35,948 bases of DNA from Bradyrhizobium sp. (GTDB lineage Bacteria > Pseudomonadota > Alphaproteobacteria > Rhizobiales > Xanthobacteraceae): NCBI RefSeq assembly GCF_027451485.1, contig NZ_DAIDJE010000027.1, forward strand, positions 1 through 35,948, read 5' to 3'. The position numbers were made by a program, and so were the translations under genes. Below, piece after piece: positions 35,511-35,948 of this stretch. Position 1 is the first letter of the stretch. Each line of letters opens with the position of its first letter. The notes below the pieces were generated by a model. The model was not told the DNA's origin. It searched no databases and saw only the letters and a list, made by a program, of their open reading frames with translations.

Positions 35511-35948
35511 AGATCGGTGTCTGCGGGTGTCGCATCGGCCGGGCGGTCCCGCGTCGCGCCTCTGCCGACCGGCGCGGGCTTGTCTTCGACATCTCCCGAC
35601 CGCGGCGCCCACGGCCGGTTTGTACCTCTCGGATGGACGGCATCGATAGCAAAGCCCTGCGGCGTTCGGCGAAGCGCCAAGGCCCCCTGCGCGCGCAGCC
35701 GCTTCAGTTCGATCACGGTGGCGCCGCATCCGGGCGGGATTGATGTCCCGGTCACAATCAGCGCCGCCCGAGCGCAGTCGTCCGCCAGACCGTCAGGCGC
35801 CAATGACCGCGCAACCAGACGCCCGTCCGCCATCGGTGTCACGCACCCTTCCGCATCGCAGGACACGGCCTCGCCGAGCGAAGCCGCGCTGGGATCCCGG
35901 CCGTCCGCATCAGCGGCCAGCCATTCCTTGACCAGGAAGGCATCTTTG
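35495..35948 (-). CDS. comEC: ComEC/Rec2-family competence protein, C-terminal fragment (runs off the window)
   Basis: The frame is open from the right edge to a TGA at 35495, giving the last 150 residues. The segment resembles the extreme C-terminus of bradyrhizobial ComEC/Rec2 proteins as I remember them: FLVKEWLAADADGRDPSAAS, then VSCDAEGCVTPMADGRLVAR, DDCARAALIVTG and a FAIDAVHPRGTNRPWAPR ending, with a charged low-complexity tail. ComEC is the inner-membrane DNA-uptake channel; its membrane core and metallo-beta-lactamase-like domain lie outside the window. The lexA-facing position fits the common lexA/comEC arrangement of the group. It overlaps the neighbouring small gene by 16 bases, tail to tail. 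Confidence 0.72.
   Translation of the reverse strand, partial: KDAFLVKEWLAADADGRDPSAASLGEAVSCDAEGCVTPMADGRLVARSLAPDGLADDCARAALIVTGTSIPPGCGATVIELKRLRAQGALALRRTPQGFAIDAVHPRGTNRPWAPRSGDVEDKPAPVGRGATRDRPADATPADTDLQTED

Overview
The window is GC-rich alphaproteobacterial chromosome, most like Bradyrhizobium or a close Nitrobacteraceae relative. I infer this from memory of the gene order and protein sequences, not from a search. The markers are ftsB beside pdhA-pdhB-pdhC-lpd, a lipoyl domain fused to the E1-beta subunit, kdsA and eno close together, trpD-trpC-moaC downstream of ppiD, moeA-lexA facing comEC, and a lexA upstream region with alphaproteobacterial GAAC/GTTC half-sites. No rRNA, tRNA, insertion sequence, prophage or CRISPR array is visible. 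Most of the window is core metabolism and cell-envelope genes, with accessory genes slotted between conserved neighbours.

Bases 1-5611, minus strand: ftsB, pdhA, pdhB, pdhC and the 5' part of lpd. This is a complete pyruvate dehydrogenase operon, with lpd cut by the window edge. Bases 5695-8848, minus: an accessory run of an FMN reductase, a Tat-exported metallo-beta-lactamase-fold hydrolase and an MDR-family dehydrogenase, followed by eno (8934-10217). Bases 10351-12869, plus: queF (preQ1 synthesis), then a YeiH-type transporter with a LysR regulator 6 bp behind it. Bases 12925-19525, minus: an MFS transporter, kdsA, a VOC protein, a NIPSNAP protein, pyrG, secG and tpiA.

Bases 19774-24101, plus: ppiD, trpD, trpC and moaC, tightly packed. 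Bases 24241-32101: a roughly 8-kb mixed block between moaC and moeA. It holds a membrane GGDEF-EAL protein, an S41 peptidase, an internally deleted cupin remnant, a dispersed palindromic repeat, a secreted PEBP-like protein, a secreted ABM-type monooxygenase, an FMN alpha-hydroxyacid oxidase and a HAD phosphatase. Bases 32171-35510, plus: moeA, lexA behind an array of LexA half-sites, and two small genes of unknown function. The last of these overlaps the 3' end of comEC, which enters from the right edge on the minus strand.

I found no clear candidate for a wholly new multi-gene system. The observations most worth checking are the four-half-site LexA operator, the repeat shared by the tpiA and PEBP 3' flanks (one copy supplies a stop codon), the deleted cupin gene, the co-directional yeiH-lysR pair, and the two unknown genes between lexA and comEC.
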